A stretch of DNA of 64,000 nucleotides from Bordetella genomosp. 13. Its GTDB lineage: Bacteria; Pseudomonadota; Gammaproteobacteria; Burkholderiales; Burkholderiaceae_B. The translations under genes were made by a program, and so were the position numbers. Positions 15,611 through 25,257 of the stretch are shown piece by piece. How positions within the stretch are numbered: the first letter of the stretch is position 1; every line of letters starts with the position of its first letter. The stretch is from the NCBI RefSeq assembly GCF_002119665.1, contig NZ_CP021111.1, forward strand, positions 1,550,001-1,614,000, given 5' to 3'. Under the pieces are notes generated by a model, which searched no databases, was not told where the DNA came from, and saw only the letters and a program-made list of their open reading frames with translations.

Positions 15611-15719
15611 GGCGAGTTCTCCTTTTGCCGGCCGCCGCGCAAGCGGCATGCCCGGCGCCGGCCCCGCGGGGCACGAAAGTTGCGCCCGGCCGTGGCACCG
15701 CATTCGGGGAGGCAGGACC

Positions 15720-18440
15720 ATGGCGAAACCGGACAGCGCGGATCACGCGCGCCGCGAGGTATTCCGTACGATAGGCATGGCGCTGTGGCGCAATCGCGGC
15801 CGCACCGCGTTGGCAATGGTGCTGCTGGTGGCGGCCAAGCTCTTGATGGTGACCGTGCCCGCGCTGCTCAAGCGCATCGTCGACGCCCTCAGCGAGCCGG
15901 CCGCCCTGCTCACCGTTCCCGTGTTCCTGCTGCTGGGATATGCGGCGGTGCGATTCGCGGGCAGCCTGTTCACCGAACTGCGCGACCTGGTCTTCACGCG
16001 CGTGGCGCAGTCGACCGTGGCGGACTTCACGGTGCGCATGTTCGAGCACATGCAGCGCCTGGGCGCGCGCTTCCATTCCTCGCGCCAGACCGGCGCGCTG
16101 GCGCGCGACATGGAGCGCGGCACCGCCGGTGTGGGCTACCTGCTGGGCACGGCGCTGTTCACGCTGCTGCCCACGCTGGTGGAGATCGTCACCGTCGTAG
16201 TCATCCTGGTGCTGGGCTACAGCCTGTGGTTCGCCTTGATCGTCGCCGTGACCTTCATTGCCTATTTCAGCTATACCTATGTGCTGACCGAGCGCCGCGC
16301 GATCCTGCAGCGCGAGTTGAACGAACTCGATTCGCGGGCCAGCGGCCGCATCGTCGACAGCCTGCTGAACTATGAAGCGGTCAAGCTCAATGCCAACGAA
16401 GCGATCGAGTCGCGCCGGCTGAACGGCGTGCTGGACGAATGGATAGGCGTGGGCGTGCTGAACCAGCGTTCGCTGTCGCGCCTGCACATCGGGCAAAGCG
16501 CCATCATCGCGGCGGGGGTCGGCCTCGTGATGCTGCTGGCCGGCCAGCAGGTGGTGCAGATGCGCATGACGGTGGGCGACCTGGTCCTGGTGAACGCGTA
16601 CATCATCCAGATCTGCCTTCCGTTGAATACGCTGGGCCTGATCTTCCGCCAGGCGAAGGAAGCGCTGATCAACGCCGAGCGCGTCTGCGAACTGCTGCTG
16701 GTGCCCGCCGAATCGGGCGACGGCGAACGCATGCCGGATCTGCGCGTGCAGGGCGGCGAGATCACGTTCGAGCACGTCAGCTTCGGCTACGAGCCAGGCC
16801 GCAACATTCTCTGGGACGTCAGCTTCACCGTGCCGGCGGGCGCGACGGTGGCGATCGTGGGCGGCAGCGGATCCGGGAAGTCGACCGTGGCGCGGCTATT
16901 GTTCCGCTTCTATGACCCTGACGAGGGCCGCGTGCTGATCGACGGGCAGGACCTGCGCAACGTGGGCCGCGCCAGCCTGCGGCGCTCGTTGGGCATCGTG
17001 CCGCAGGACACGCTGCTGTTCAACGACACCATCGCCTACAACATCGCCTACAGCCGGCCGGATGCCGACGCGGGACAAGTGGAGGAGGCCGCCAGCGGCG
17101 CGCGGGTGCACGAGTTCATCGCCAGCCTGCCTGCTGCGTACGAAACGCCCGTGGGCGAGCGCGGCGTCAAGCTGTCGGGCGGCGAGCGGCAGCGCATCGC
17201 GATCGCGCGGGCCTTGCTGAAGAACCCGCCCATCATGGTGTTCGACGAGGCGACCTCGGCGCTGGACACACGCACCGAGCGGGCCATCCAGGCCGAACTG
17301 GACCGCATCGCGCAGGGCCGCACGACGATGATCATCGCGCATCGGCTGTCGACGATCGTCAACGCGGACCGCATCCTCGTCCTGGATCATGGTCGCATCG
17401 TGGAGCAGGGCACACACCGCGAACTGCTGGACGCCGGCGGCATGTACGCGCAGATGTGGTCGCTGCAACGGCAACAGCAGGAGCTCGAGCAGGCGGGCGC
17501 GGTGCTGAGCCGCCAGCCCGTGAACCTCGCGGCGCTGGTCGCCGGGGTCCTGGATTCGGTGCGCGAGATCAGCGATGCGAAGGGCGTGAACGTGTACACC
17601 GCCATCGAGCGCGAGGCGGCGCGCATCACCGGCGACCCCAGCGCGTTGCAGCAGCTCATATGGAACCTCTGCACGCATGCGGTGGCCGTGACGCCGACGG
17701 GCGGGCGGATCGCGCTGCGCCTGCATCGCAACGGGCCCGATGCACAGCTGACCATCACGGATGGACGGCCGCCGACTGCCTCGGCCGTGGCGTACGCGCA
17801 TATCGACGGCGTGCCCGACGGCCTGCGCGAGGCCGCGGCGCTGGACCCCGAGGAGGTCGCCGCGGAGGCCCAGCGCCTGGGCGCGCGCTTCGAGCACCGG
17901 CGCGAACCCTCGGGCGAGTGCAGCGACACCATGTCCTTCCCTTTGCGCGCCGTGGTGGAGCTGCCGGCCGCCAGCTCGACCAACGCGGTCGACCTGCATG
18001 GCATCAGCGTGATGCTGGTGGACGATCAGGTCGAGGCGCGCGAGCTGGTGGCCGAGTTGCTGCAGGAGTATGGCGCCGCCGTGACGGCCTATGCCGATGG
18101 GCCGACCGTGCTGGCGGAACTGCGGCAGCGCGAGACCGCGACGTGGCCCGGCGTACTGGTAAGCGACATCTCCTTGGGAGAGATGGACGGCTATGAGTTG
18201 ATAAGAAACGTGCGCGCCGTCGAAGCCGAGCGCGGCATACCGCTGGCGCGCCGCCTGCCTGCCATCGCGCTGTCCGGCCTCGCGACGCCCGACGACCGCC
18301 TGCGCGCGCTGCTGGCCGGATTCCAGGGCCACCTGGGCAAACCCGCGGACCCCCGCGAGCTTGCCGCGACGGTGCGCGTCATGGCCCGTCCTCCCGTGCC
18401 GACGCAGGTCCCCGACGGTCCGGCGTCGCCCGGCGCCTGA
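15720..18440 (+). CDS. ATM1/HMT1-type ABC half-exporter fused to a degenerate kinase ATPase domain and a receiver domain
   Basis: 906 residues. Residues 1-345 form a six-helix type-IV exporter membrane domain. Residues about 350-600 form the nucleotide-binding domain: Walker A GGSGSGKST near 381, signature LSGGERQ near 486, Walker B IMVFDEATS near 505. The ATM1-like features suggest export of a thiol or metal conjugate. After a coiled region, residues about 610-745 resemble a histidine-kinase ATPase domain. The N-box Asn is replaced (NLCTHA, His653), the G-box is broken after ITDG, and no phosphoacceptor His helix is present. Residues about 760-885 are an apparently intact receiver (DD near 765, phosphoacceptor D816 in VSDISLGEMDGYE, a Ser in the T/S position, Lys in GHLGKPAD). 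The ATG at 15720 follows GGGAGG. Confidence 0.9.
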   Translation: MAKPDSADHARREVFRTIGMALWRNRGRTALAMVLLVAAKLLMVTVPALLKRIVDALSEPAALLTVPVFLLLGYAAVRFAGSLFTELRDLVFTRVAQSTVADFTVRMFEHMQRLGARFHSSRQTGALARDMERGTAGVGYLLGTALFTLLPTLVEIVTVVVILVLGYSLWFALIVAVTFIAYFSYTYVLTERRAILQRELNELDSRASGRIVDSLLNYEAVKLNANEAIESRRLNGVLDEWIGVGVLNQRSLSRLHIGQSAIIAAGVGLVMLLAGQQVVQMRMTVGDLVLVNAYIIQICLPLNTLGLIFRQAKEALINAERVCELLLVPAESGDGERMPDLRVQGGEITFEHVSFGYEPGRNILWDVSFTVPAGATVAIVGGSGSGKSTVARLLFRFYDPDEGRVLIDGQDLRNVGRASLRRSLGIVPQDTLLFNDTIAYNIAYSRPDADAGQVEEAASGARVHEFIASLPAAYETPVGERGVKLSGGERQRIAIARALLKNPPIMVFDEATSALDTRTERAIQAELDRIAQGRTTMIIAHRLSTIVNADRILVLDHGRIVEQGTHRELLDAGGMYAQMWSLQRQQQELEQAGAVLSRQPVNLAALVAGVLDSVREISDAKGVNVYTAIEREAARITGDPSALQQLIWNLCTHAVAVTPTGGRIALRLHRNGPDAQLTITDGRPPTASAVAYAHIDGVPDGLREAAALDPEEVAAEAQRLGARFEHRREPSGECSDTMSFPLRAVVELPAASSTNAVDLHGISVMLVDDQVEARELVAELLQEYGAAVTAYADGPTVLAELRQRETATWPGVLVSDISLGEMDGYELIRNVRAVEAERGIPLARRLPAIALSGLATPDDRLRALLAGFQGHLGKPADPRELAATVRVMARPPVPTQVPDGPASPGA

Positions 18441-18748
18441 GGCATGCGGGTGCGCCACGCTGACGGAGTCGGCAGCGCGCATCCGCACCGCAATGAGAGA
18501 CGGCCCCTGCCGGTCTGACGCGAACCTGAACAACCGTGATTTTCGAGGCCTCGGCGTCCGCTATTTACCGGGCCTTGTAAGAACCGCGCCCACGGTTGCA
18601 AGCGGCAAAGGATGTTTCGACTCTCCGTCGACAGGCATGCAGTTTGCGTGACGCTGTACGCACGCATAGTGGTGGCGGCGCGACGCACACGTCGATGAAA
18701 GTGGGCGCGCGCATCGCCGTGTCCCCATCCCCTACGTCGGAGAAATCC
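18441..18748. other. Intergenic region upstream of the sugar-assembly operon
   Basis: 308 bases between the ABC fusion and the first glycosyltransferase. No gene with a ribosome site is seen. The stretch around 18520-18660 is less GC-rich than its surroundings and is the likely place for the promoter of the downstream operon, but I cannot point to a clear -35/-10 pair or palindrome. No T-run terminator follows the ABC gene. Confidence 0.45.
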
Positions 18749-20026
18749 ATGAAGAGAATCGCCCTGGTCAGCGAGCATGCGTCGCCGTTGGCGGAGCCCG
18801 GCAGTGTCGACTGCGGCGGGCAGAACGTGTACGTGGCGCAGGTTGCCAGCCAGCTCGCGGCGACGGGATGCGAAGTGGACGTGTATACGCGTCGCGACGA
18901 CCCGTTTGCTCCGGAGACCGTGCAATGGCAGCCCGGCGTGCGTGTCGTGCACGTGCCCGCGGGCCCGGCGCGTTTCCTTCCCAAGGAGGAAATGCTTCCT
19001 TATATGGACGCCTTCGGCGAGTACCTGTCGCAGCGCATCGGCGCGATGGAGGCCTCGTATGACGTGATCCACGCCAACTTCTTCATGTCGGCGCTCGCGT
19101 CGTTGACGGCCGCGCGCCGGCACGGGATTCCGTTGGTCGTCACATTCCATGCCCTGGGCCGCGTGCGTCGTCAGCACCAGGGCGATAGCGATGGGTTCTC
19201 GGATCTGCGCTTCGAGATCGAGGACGAGGTCGTGCGCCATGCCGACCTGATCGTCGCCGAGTGTCCGCAGGACCGTCAGGACCTGCTGGATCTGTATGGC
19301 GCGGATCCGCGGCGCATCGCGATCGCGCCGTGCGGCTTCGATCCGACAGAGATGCAGCCCGTGGACATGGCGACGGCGCGCGCGGCGCTGGGCTGGCGCG
19401 AAGGCGAGTTCACGATCCTGCAGCTGGGCCGCATGGTGCCGCGCAAAGGGGTGGACAACGTGATACGCGCGCTGGGCCGCCTGCGCGGCCATCATGGCAT
19501 CGACGCGCGCCTGTGCGTGGTGGGCGGCAACAGCGTGGAACCTTGCGAACAGAGCACGCCCGAACTGGGCCGTCTGCGCGGCATCGCGCGCGACGAGGGC
19601 GTGCTGCCGTGGGTCGAGTTCACCGGTCGGCGCGACCGCATGGCGCTGCGCGACTACTACTGCGCCAGCGACGTGTTCGTGACCACGCCCTGGTACGAGC
19701 CTTTCGGCATCACGCCGGTCGAGGCCATGGCCTGCGGGCGGCCCGTCGTGGGATCGGACACCGGCGGTATCCGCAGCACGGTCGTTCACGGCCAGACCGG
19801 TTTCCTGGTGCCGCCGCGCGATCCGGGCGTGCTGGCGGTTCGGCTCGCCGCGCTGGCGCGCGACCCGGGCCTGTGCCAGCGCATGGGCGCAGCAGGGCAG
19901 CGCCGCGCGCACCGGCTGTACACGTGGGACCGCGTCGCGCATGCGCTGCTGGGCATTTACCGCCGCGTGTCGCGGCCCACGATCACGACGCAGCCCGCGA
20001 TCGCGATCGCCGCACATTCACACTGA
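18749..20026 (+). CDS. Glycosyltransferase family 4 (GT-B fold)
   Basis: 425 residues. The N-terminal acceptor domain begins MKRIALVSEHASPL with a Gly-rich DCGGQNVYVAQVA motif, as in the sucrose-phosphate-synthase/MshA branch of GT4. The C-terminal donor domain has LQLGRMVPRKGVDNVI and the retaining E-x7-E signature in YEPFGITPVEAMACG. It is expected to move a sugar from a nucleotide donor to a small acceptor in the cytoplasm with retention of configuration; donor and acceptor are unknown. The ATG at 18749 has GGAGA about 6 bases upstream, so the longer upstream frame is not used. It opens the sugar-assembly operon, with the SDR 12 bases downstream. Confidence 0.9.
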   Translation: MKRIALVSEHASPLAEPGSVDCGGQNVYVAQVASQLAATGCEVDVYTRRDDPFAPETVQWQPGVRVVHVPAGPARFLPKEEMLPYMDAFGEYLSQRIGAMEASYDVIHANFFMSALASLTAARRHGIPLVVTFHALGRVRRQHQGDSDGFSDLRFEIEDEVVRHADLIVAECPQDRQDLLDLYGADPRRIAIAPCGFDPTEMQPVDMATARAALGWREGEFTILQLGRMVPRKGVDNVIRALGRLRGHHGIDARLCVVGGNSVEPCEQSTPELGRLRGIARDEGVLPWVEFTGRRDRMALRDYYCASDVFVTTPWYEPFGITPVEAMACGRPVVGSDTGGIRSTVVHGQTGFLVPPRDPGVLAVRLAALARDPGLCQRMGAAGQRRAHRLYTWDRVAHALLGIYRRVSRPTITTQPAIAIAAHSH

Positions 20027-20038
20027 CAGGAGAATTCG

Positions 20039-20767
20039 ATGCAGGATCTGGAAACGCTGGCCGGCCGCGTGGTGCTGGTGACGGGTGGAGCAAGCGGCCT
20101 GGGTACGGCGCTGTGCACGATGCTGGCGGAAGAGGGCGCCAGCGTCGCGGTCGCGGACCTCAATGCCCAGCGCGCGGAGCAGGTGGCCGGCCAACTGGCC
20201 GAGAACGGCGGCAACGCCATTCCGATCGTCATGGACGTGGGCAGGGCGGATGAGGTGCGCGCCGGCCTGGAGCGCACGGCCGAACGCTTCGGCCGCCTGG
20301 ACGCCGTGATCAACAGCGCGGCCGTGGACGTCACCGCCTCGATCGACGAACTGGAGATCGACGACTGGGAGCGCGTGCTGCGCACGAATCTCACCGGCCC
20401 GTTCCTGTTGGCGAAGCTGGCGCGCAATGTCCTGTCGCCCGGCGGCCACATCGTGAACATCGCATCGACGGCGTCGCGCCGTGCGTGGCCGAATGCCAGC
20501 GCCTACCACGCCAGCAAGTGGGGCCTGCTGGGCCTGTCGCACGCGCTGCATGCTGAACTGCGCTCGGCCGGGTTGAAGGTGAGCGCGGTGATCGCCGGCG
20601 GCATGCGCACGCCGTTCCTGCTGGACCGGTTCCCCGACATCGACGTGCAGAATCTGCAGGACCCCAGGCACGTCGCGCGCGCTGTGCGCTTCGTGCTGAC
20701 CCAGCCCGCCGAAACGGTGGTGCCCGAGGTCATGGTGCTGCCCATGCGGGAAACGTCATGGCCCTGA
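20039..20767 (+). CDS. SDR family oxidoreductase
   Basis: 242-residue classical short-chain dehydrogenase. The cofactor motif is TGGASGLG near residue 16, with ADLN after beta-2 favouring NAD(H). The family Asn-Ala-Gly motif is altered to INSAAVDV, and catalytic Ser and YHASK lie near residues 142-160. It probably oxidises or reduces a sugar or sugar-nucleotide hydroxyl for the neighbouring transferases (inference from context). AGGAG precedes the ATG at 20039. Its last 10 bases overlap the HAD phosphatase start, implying coupled translation. Confidence 0.9.
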   Translation: MQDLETLAGRVVLVTGGASGLGTALCTMLAEEGASVAVADLNAQRAEQVAGQLAENGGNAIPIVMDVGRADEVRAGLERTAERFGRLDAVINSAAVDVTASIDELEIDDWERVLRTNLTGPFLLAKLARNVLSPGGHIVNIASTASRRAWPNASAYHASKWGLLGLSHALHAELRSAGLKVSAVIAGGMRTPFLLDRFPDIDVQNLQDPRHVARAVRFVLTQPAETVVPEVMVLPMRETSWP

Positions 20768-21339
20768 CGCCGGCGGTATTCATGGACAAGGACGGTACGC
20801 TGCTGGTGGACGAGCCCTACAACGTCGACCCGGCGCGCATGGCATTCGCCCCCGGCGCGTATGCGGGACTGTGCGCCCTGGGCGCCATGGGCGTGCCGTT
20901 GATCGTGGTCAGCAACCAGCCGGGCGTGGCGCTGGGCTGTTTTCCCGAGGCCGCGCTGCACGGCGTGCAGGAGCGGCTGGCCGAGATGTTCCGCGCCGCG
21001 GGCGCGGAGCTCGCCGGCTTCTACTACTGCCCGCACTTGCCTGCGGCGCGCGGCGCGAAGCCTGGATGCCCGTGCCGCAAGCCCGGCTGCGGCATGCTGC
21101 TGCGCGCGGCGCGCGATCACGACGTCGATCTCCAGCGGTCCTGGATGATCGGCGACATCCTCGACGACGTGGAGGCCGGCAATCGCGCGGGCTGCCGCTC
21201 CGTGCTGCTGGACGTGGGCAACGAGACCGAATGGCTCGATGGTCCGCACCGCGAGCCGCACCATCGCTTGCCCGACTTCGCGGCCGCGGCGCGCGTCGTG
21301 ATGGCCGGACTGTCTTCCACTTGCCTGGAGGTGGCATGA
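20758..21339 (+). CDS. HAD-IIIA phosphatase, GmhB-like (heptose bisphosphate phosphatase family)
   Basis: 193 residues. The HAD motifs are FMDKDGTLL (nucleophile and acid Asp), VVSNQ (motif II), the Lys of CRKPGCGM (motif III) and MIGDILDDVEAG (motif IV). The Cys/His cluster CPH...CPCRKPGC is the zinc loop typical of GmhB, which removes the C7 phosphate of D-glycero-D-manno-heptose 1,7-bisphosphate. The same fold also occurs in histidinol phosphatase, but the sugar genes around it favour a heptose or other sugar phosphate. It overlaps the SDR by 10 bases and the next gene by ATGA. Confidence 0.88.
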   Translation: MALTPAVFMDKDGTLLVDEPYNVDPARMAFAPGAYAGLCALGAMGVPLIVVSNQPGVALGCFPEAALHGVQERLAEMFRAAGAELAGFYYCPHLPAARGAKPGCPCRKPGCGMLLRAARDHDVDLQRSWMIGDILDDVEAGNRAGCRSVLLDVGNETEWLDGPHREPHHRLPDFAAAARVVMAGLSSTCLEVA

Positions 21340-22490
21340 GACTGGCCGCGCGCTCCAAGGACGAATACCAGGACGGGAAACGGGAAGGCCCGGCAGTGGA
21401 CGCCTGGCGCGAGGCCCGGCGCATCCTGTGCGTGCGGCTGGACGGCATGGGCGACGTGCTGATGAGCACGCCCGCCATGCGGGCGTTGAAGCAGTCGGCG
21501 CCGGGCCGCTCGCTGGCCTTGCTGACCTCGTCCGCCGGCGCGGCGCTGCAGCCCTTCCTGCCAGAGGTCGACACCGTGCTGCGCCACGATTGCGGGTGGG
21601 TGCGCAACGATACGCGCGGCAACGCGGCCGACCTCGACGCGATCGCGCGCATCCGGGCGTGGCGCCCCGACGCCGCGGTGATCTTCACCGTCTACAGCCA
21701 GAGTCCGCTGCCCGCCGCGATGCTCTGCCACCTGGCCGGCGTGCCCCGCGTGCTGGCGCATTGCCGCGAGAACCCTTATCGGCTGATCAGCGACTGGCAG
21801 CGCGAGACGGACACCGATGCGTCGATGCGCCATGAAGTGCGCAGGCAGCTGGACCTGGTGGCGGCCGTGGGGGCCGTAGCCAGCGACGAGTCGCTGTCGT
21901 TTCGCGTGCGTGACGAAGACCGCGAGTCGCTGCGCGCCAAGGTGCGCGCCCACGGCGTGGCCGACGAGGAGGACTGGATCGCGATTCATGGCGGCGCGAC
22001 TGCGCCGTCGAGGCGCTATCCCAGCGCGCTGCTGGCACAGGCCATCGACAGCCTGCGCGGCGAGGGCCGCCGCCTGTTGCTGCTCGGCAGTCCCGAGGAT
22101 GGCGGACTCGCTCCGGAGCTAGCGCGTCGGCGCGTGCACCTGCCGGGCCTGGTGGACCTGTCCGGGCAGTTGACGCTGGGGGAGTTGGGCGCCGCCATCG
22201 AACGGGCGGCCGTGCTGGTCTGCAACAACAGCGGCCCGGCCCATATCGCCGCGGCGCTGCACACGCCGGTGGTGGATCTGTATGCGCTGACCAACCCGCA
22301 GCACACGCCATGGAACACCGCGCACCGCGTGCTGTATCGGGACGTGCCGTGCCGCAATTGCTACCGCAGCACGTGTCCGGAAGGGCATCACGCCTGCCTG
22401 GCCGGCGTGCCGCCCCGGCAGGTGGCGGACGCGGCGCGCGAGCTGCTGGCCATGCCGACCGCGACACACGGCGCGACAGCGCATATGTAA
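21336..22490 (+). CDS. Glycosyltransferase family 9 (heptosyltransferase-like)
   Basis: 384 residues with GT-B fold. The N-terminal ILCVRLDGMGDVLMSTPAMRALK motif is the heptosyltransferase signature. IHGGATAPSRRYP starts the donor domain, and VLVCNNSGPAHIAAALHTPVVDLY is the GT9 donor-binding stretch. A four-cysteine tail (CRNCYRSTCPEGHHAC) follows, as in a subset of GT9 enzymes. ADP-heptose is the usual donor, which agrees with the upstream GmhB-like phosphatase. The start at 21336 overlaps the preceding stop (ATGA), and the frame upstream of it is a shadow of the phosphatase. The acceptor is unknown: no core-LPS genes are present here. Confidence 0.9.
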   Translation: MRLAARSKDEYQDGKREGPAVDAWREARRILCVRLDGMGDVLMSTPAMRALKQSAPGRSLALLTSSAGAALQPFLPEVDTVLRHDCGWVRNDTRGNAADLDAIARIRAWRPDAAVIFTVYSQSPLPAAMLCHLAGVPRVLAHCRENPYRLISDWQRETDTDASMRHEVRRQLDLVAAVGAVASDESLSFRVRDEDRESLRAKVRAHGVADEEDWIAIHGGATAPSRRYPSALLAQAIDSLRGEGRRLLLLGSPEDGGLAPELARRRVHLPGLVDLSGQLTLGELGAAIERAAVLVCNNSGPAHIAAALHTPVVDLYALTNPQHTPWNTAHRVLYRDVPCRNCYRSTCPEGHHACLAGVPPRQVADAARELLAMPTATHGATAHM

Positions 22491-22501
22491 GGGAGACTCG
22501 C

Positions 22502-24253
22502 ATGTACACGCTAGGAATCAATGCCGCCTTCCACGATTGCGCTGCCGCCCTGGTGCGAGATGGCGAGGTGCTGGCCGCCGCAGAGGAAGAACGCTTCACC
22601 CGCATCAAGCACGGCAAGCGGCCAGTGCCGTTCACGACCTGGCAGTTGCCTTACCACGCCATCGACTACTGCCTGCGGGAGGAGGGGCTGGTGCTGCGCG
22701 ACGTGGACCGCATCGTCTACGCGTTCGATCCCAGACTGCTCGATGTGCCGGGCGCCCGGGATGGCGTCATCACGCTGCCGCTGGAGCCGTCCGGCGCGCG
22801 GCGTCCCGAGCACGAAGGCTCGCCGTGGGATCCGTTGTTCCTGTCCTATATCGTGAATGCGCCGCGGCAGCTGCTGGACGGCGCACCCCATCATCTGCGC
22901 GCCCGCTTCTCCGGACTGACGCTGGATCACATCCTGCAACGCTGGCAGTACGTCGAGCACCATCTGGCGCACGAGGCCAGCGCGTTCCTGGCCAGTCCGT
23001 TCGACGACACGGCGGTCCTGACCATGGACGGCCGCGGCGAGGCCGCGACCACGAGCTACGGGCATTTCTCGGGCGGGCGCTACGAACGGATCAAGCAGAT
23101 CAGCCTGCCGCACTCGCTGGGCTTGCTGTACGAAGAGGTGACCGACTACCTCGGATTCCTGCGCTCCTCGGATGAGTACAAGGTGATGGCGCTCGCCTCG
23201 TTCGGCGAGCCCGTGCATCGCGGCGCGTTCCGCGAAATCGTGCGGTTGGACGAAGAGGGCGGCTACACGCTGGCGCCGGCGCGCCTGGTGGAGCGCTTCG
23301 GGCCGGCGCGCGAGCGCGGCGCGCCGTTCGAGAAACGGCATCAGGAGATCGCCCGGTCGCTGCAGTTCGTGCTGGAGGAAACCGTGCTGCACATGACGCA
23401 ATGGCTGCACCGCAAGACCGGCGCGAAGAACCTCTGCATGGCGGGCGGTGTCGCGCTGAACTGTGTGATGAATGCCCGCGTGGCCAGGGACGGGCCCTTC
23501 GACGACGTGTGGGTGCAGCCGGCCGCCGGCGACGCCGGCACGGCCCTGGGCGCGGCGCTGTATGCCGACTACATGCGCGACGGCGAGGGCGGGCAGGGCC
23601 GTGGCCGACGCTGGCACATGCACCACGCGTATCTCGGCCCCGCCTATGACGACGACACGATCGAGGCCTTCCTGCGCAGTTCGCGCGTGCCGTATCGCAG
23701 ACTGGACAACGTGGCGCAGGCCGCGGCCGAGCTGCTGGCGCAGGACAAGATCCTGGGCTGGTTCCAGGGGCGCATGGAGTTCGGCCCGCGGGCGCTGGGC
23801 GCGCGCTCCATCCTGGCTTCGCCGATCAATGCCGACATGCAGTCCCGGCTGAACGCGCTGAAGGACCGGGAGGACTTCCGGCCGGTCGCCCCCGCGGTGA
23901 TGGAAGAACGCGCCCACGAATGGTTCGACGCCAGGGGCAAGCCGGGCATCTGCGCGCCGTACATGCTGTTCGTGTTCGACGTGCTGCCGGAGCGCGCGGC
24001 GCGCATACCCGCCGTGCGCCACACCGACGGCACGGCGCGCGTGCAGACCGTGCGCCGCGACCAGAACGAGCGCTACTACGACACGCTGGCCGCCTTCGAG
24101 CGCCTGACCGGGGTGCCGGTGCTGGTGAATACCTCGTTCAACACCCGCGGCGAGCCGGTGGTCTGCACCCCACGCGATGCGCTCGAGTCCTTCTGGACCT
24201 CGCCGCTGGACGCATTGGTGATCGGTTCTTTCCTGGTGGAGAAACCCGTATGA
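22502..24253 (+). CDS. Carbamoyltransferase, NodU/TobZ family
   Basis: 583 residues. The N-terminal ASKHA-like Kae1 fold begins GINAAFHDCAAALV, with the metal-binding histidines in EHHLAHEASAF and GGVALNCVMNARV near the nucleotide site. The C-terminal YrdC-like part includes QGRMEFGPRALGARSIL, and VPVLVNTSFNTRGEP is the family signature. These enzymes use carbamoyl phosphate and ATP to O-carbamoylate sugars (NodU on Nod factors, TobZ on tobramycin). Length matches the family. AGGGAGA precedes the ATG at 22502, and the end overlaps the next gene by ATGA. It would add a carbamoyl group to the glycan made by this locus. Confidence 0.93.
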   Translation: MYTLGINAAFHDCAAALVRDGEVLAAAEEERFTRIKHGKRPVPFTTWQLPYHAIDYCLREEGLVLRDVDRIVYAFDPRLLDVPGARDGVITLPLEPSGARRPEHEGSPWDPLFLSYIVNAPRQLLDGAPHHLRARFSGLTLDHILQRWQYVEHHLAHEASAFLASPFDDTAVLTMDGRGEAATTSYGHFSGGRYERIKQISLPHSLGLLYEEVTDYLGFLRSSDEYKVMALASFGEPVHRGAFREIVRLDEEGGYTLAPARLVERFGPARERGAPFEKRHQEIARSLQFVLEETVLHMTQWLHRKTGAKNLCMAGGVALNCVMNARVARDGPFDDVWVQPAAGDAGTALGAALYADYMRDGEGGQGRGRRWHMHHAYLGPAYDDDTIEAFLRSSRVPYRRLDNVAQAAAELLAQDKILGWFQGRMEFGPRALGARSILASPINADMQSRLNALKDREDFRPVAPAVMEERAHEWFDARGKPGICAPYMLFVFDVLPERAARIPAVRHTDGTARVQTVRRDQNERYYDTLAAFERLTGVPVLVNTSFNTRGEPVVCTPRDALESFWTSPLDALVIGSFLVEKPV

Positions 24254-25257
24254 GTCTGGCCACCTCGCTGGGCGCGGCCTTCGTCGAGTTCCCCGTATCC
24301 GTCGTCGTGCCGACCTACCGGCGTCCGGACATGCTGGCCAGGTGCCTGGAGGCCCTGCTGACGCAGGATTTCACGGGCGCCTATGAGATCGTCGTCTGCG
24401 ACGACGAGCCCGGCGCGCGCACCGAAGCGCTGGTGGCCAGCCTGGCGGGCCGCTGCCGCAAGGGCGGCCCGACCCTGCGCTATCTGGCCATCTCCGCCAC
24501 GCAAGGCCCGGCCGCGGCGCGCAATCAGGGCTGGCAGGCGGCGCGCGGCGAGATCATCGCCTTTACCGACGACGATACCGAGCCCGCGCCGGACTGGCTG
24601 ACGCAAGGCGTGCATGCCCTGAAGCCGGGCGTGCATGCCGTGGCCGGCCGCATCGAGATGCCGCTGCCTCAGCGGCCCACCGATTACGAGCGCGATGCCA
24701 GCGGGCTCTCCCGCGCCGAGTTCGCCACGGCGAACTGCTTCGTGCGGCGCGCGGCCCTGCAGGCCGTGGGCGGATTCGATACCCGCTTCGAGATGGCTTG
24801 GCGCGAGGATTCCGACCTGCATTTCTCGCTGCTCGAGCATGGCTTCGTGGTGGAGAACGCGCCCGACGCCGTGGTGGTGCATCCCATCCGGCCGGCGCCC
24901 TTCGGCGTGGGCCTGCGCATGCAGCGCAAGGTGATGTACGACACGCTGCTCTATGCGAAGCACCCGCGCCTGTACCGCGCCCGGGTGCGCCAGGGGCCGC
25001 CCTGGTTCTATCTGTCGGTGACGGGCGCGCTGGTGGTGTGCCTGGCCGCCGCGGCGGCGGGCGCGTGGTGGGTGGCGGCGGTGGCGGGCGTGATCTGGCT
25101 CGCGTTGACCGCGAGCTTCTTCGCGCGGCGTCTGGAGGGGCTGTCGCGCGCGCCGTCCCACGTTGCCGAACTGGCGCTGACGTCCGTGGCGATTCCTCCT
25201 TTGTCCATCGGCTGGCGCATCGTCGGCATGTTTCGCTACGGCAGGAGGTTTCCATGA
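24250..25257 (+). CDS. Membrane-anchored glycosyltransferase family 2
   Basis: 335 residues. The GT-A domain has VSVVVPTYRRPDMLARCL, the metal-binding motif in FTDDDTEPAPDWL and a catalytic-side WREDSDLHFSL (the ED of the inverting GT2 fold). Two or three C-terminal hydrophobic helices (about 255-300, from FYLSVTGALVVCL onward) would tether it to the inner membrane, so it probably acts on a lipid-linked or membrane-proximal acceptor. It overlaps the carbamoyltransferase and the following GT9 by 4 bases each. Confidence 0.9.
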   Translation: MSLATSLGAAFVEFPVSVVVPTYRRPDMLARCLEALLTQDFTGAYEIVVCDDEPGARTEALVASLAGRCRKGGPTLRYLAISATQGPAAARNQGWQAARGEIIAFTDDDTEPAPDWLTQGVHALKPGVHAVAGRIEMPLPQRPTDYERDASGLSRAEFATANCFVRRAALQAVGGFDTRFEMAWREDSDLHFSLLEHGFVVENAPDAVVVHPIRPAPFGVGLRMQRKVMYDTLLYAKHPRLYRARVRQGPPWFYLSVTGALVVCLAAAAAGAWWVAAVAGVIWLALTASFFARRLEGLSRAPSHVAELALTSVAIPPLSIGWRIVGMFRYGRRFP

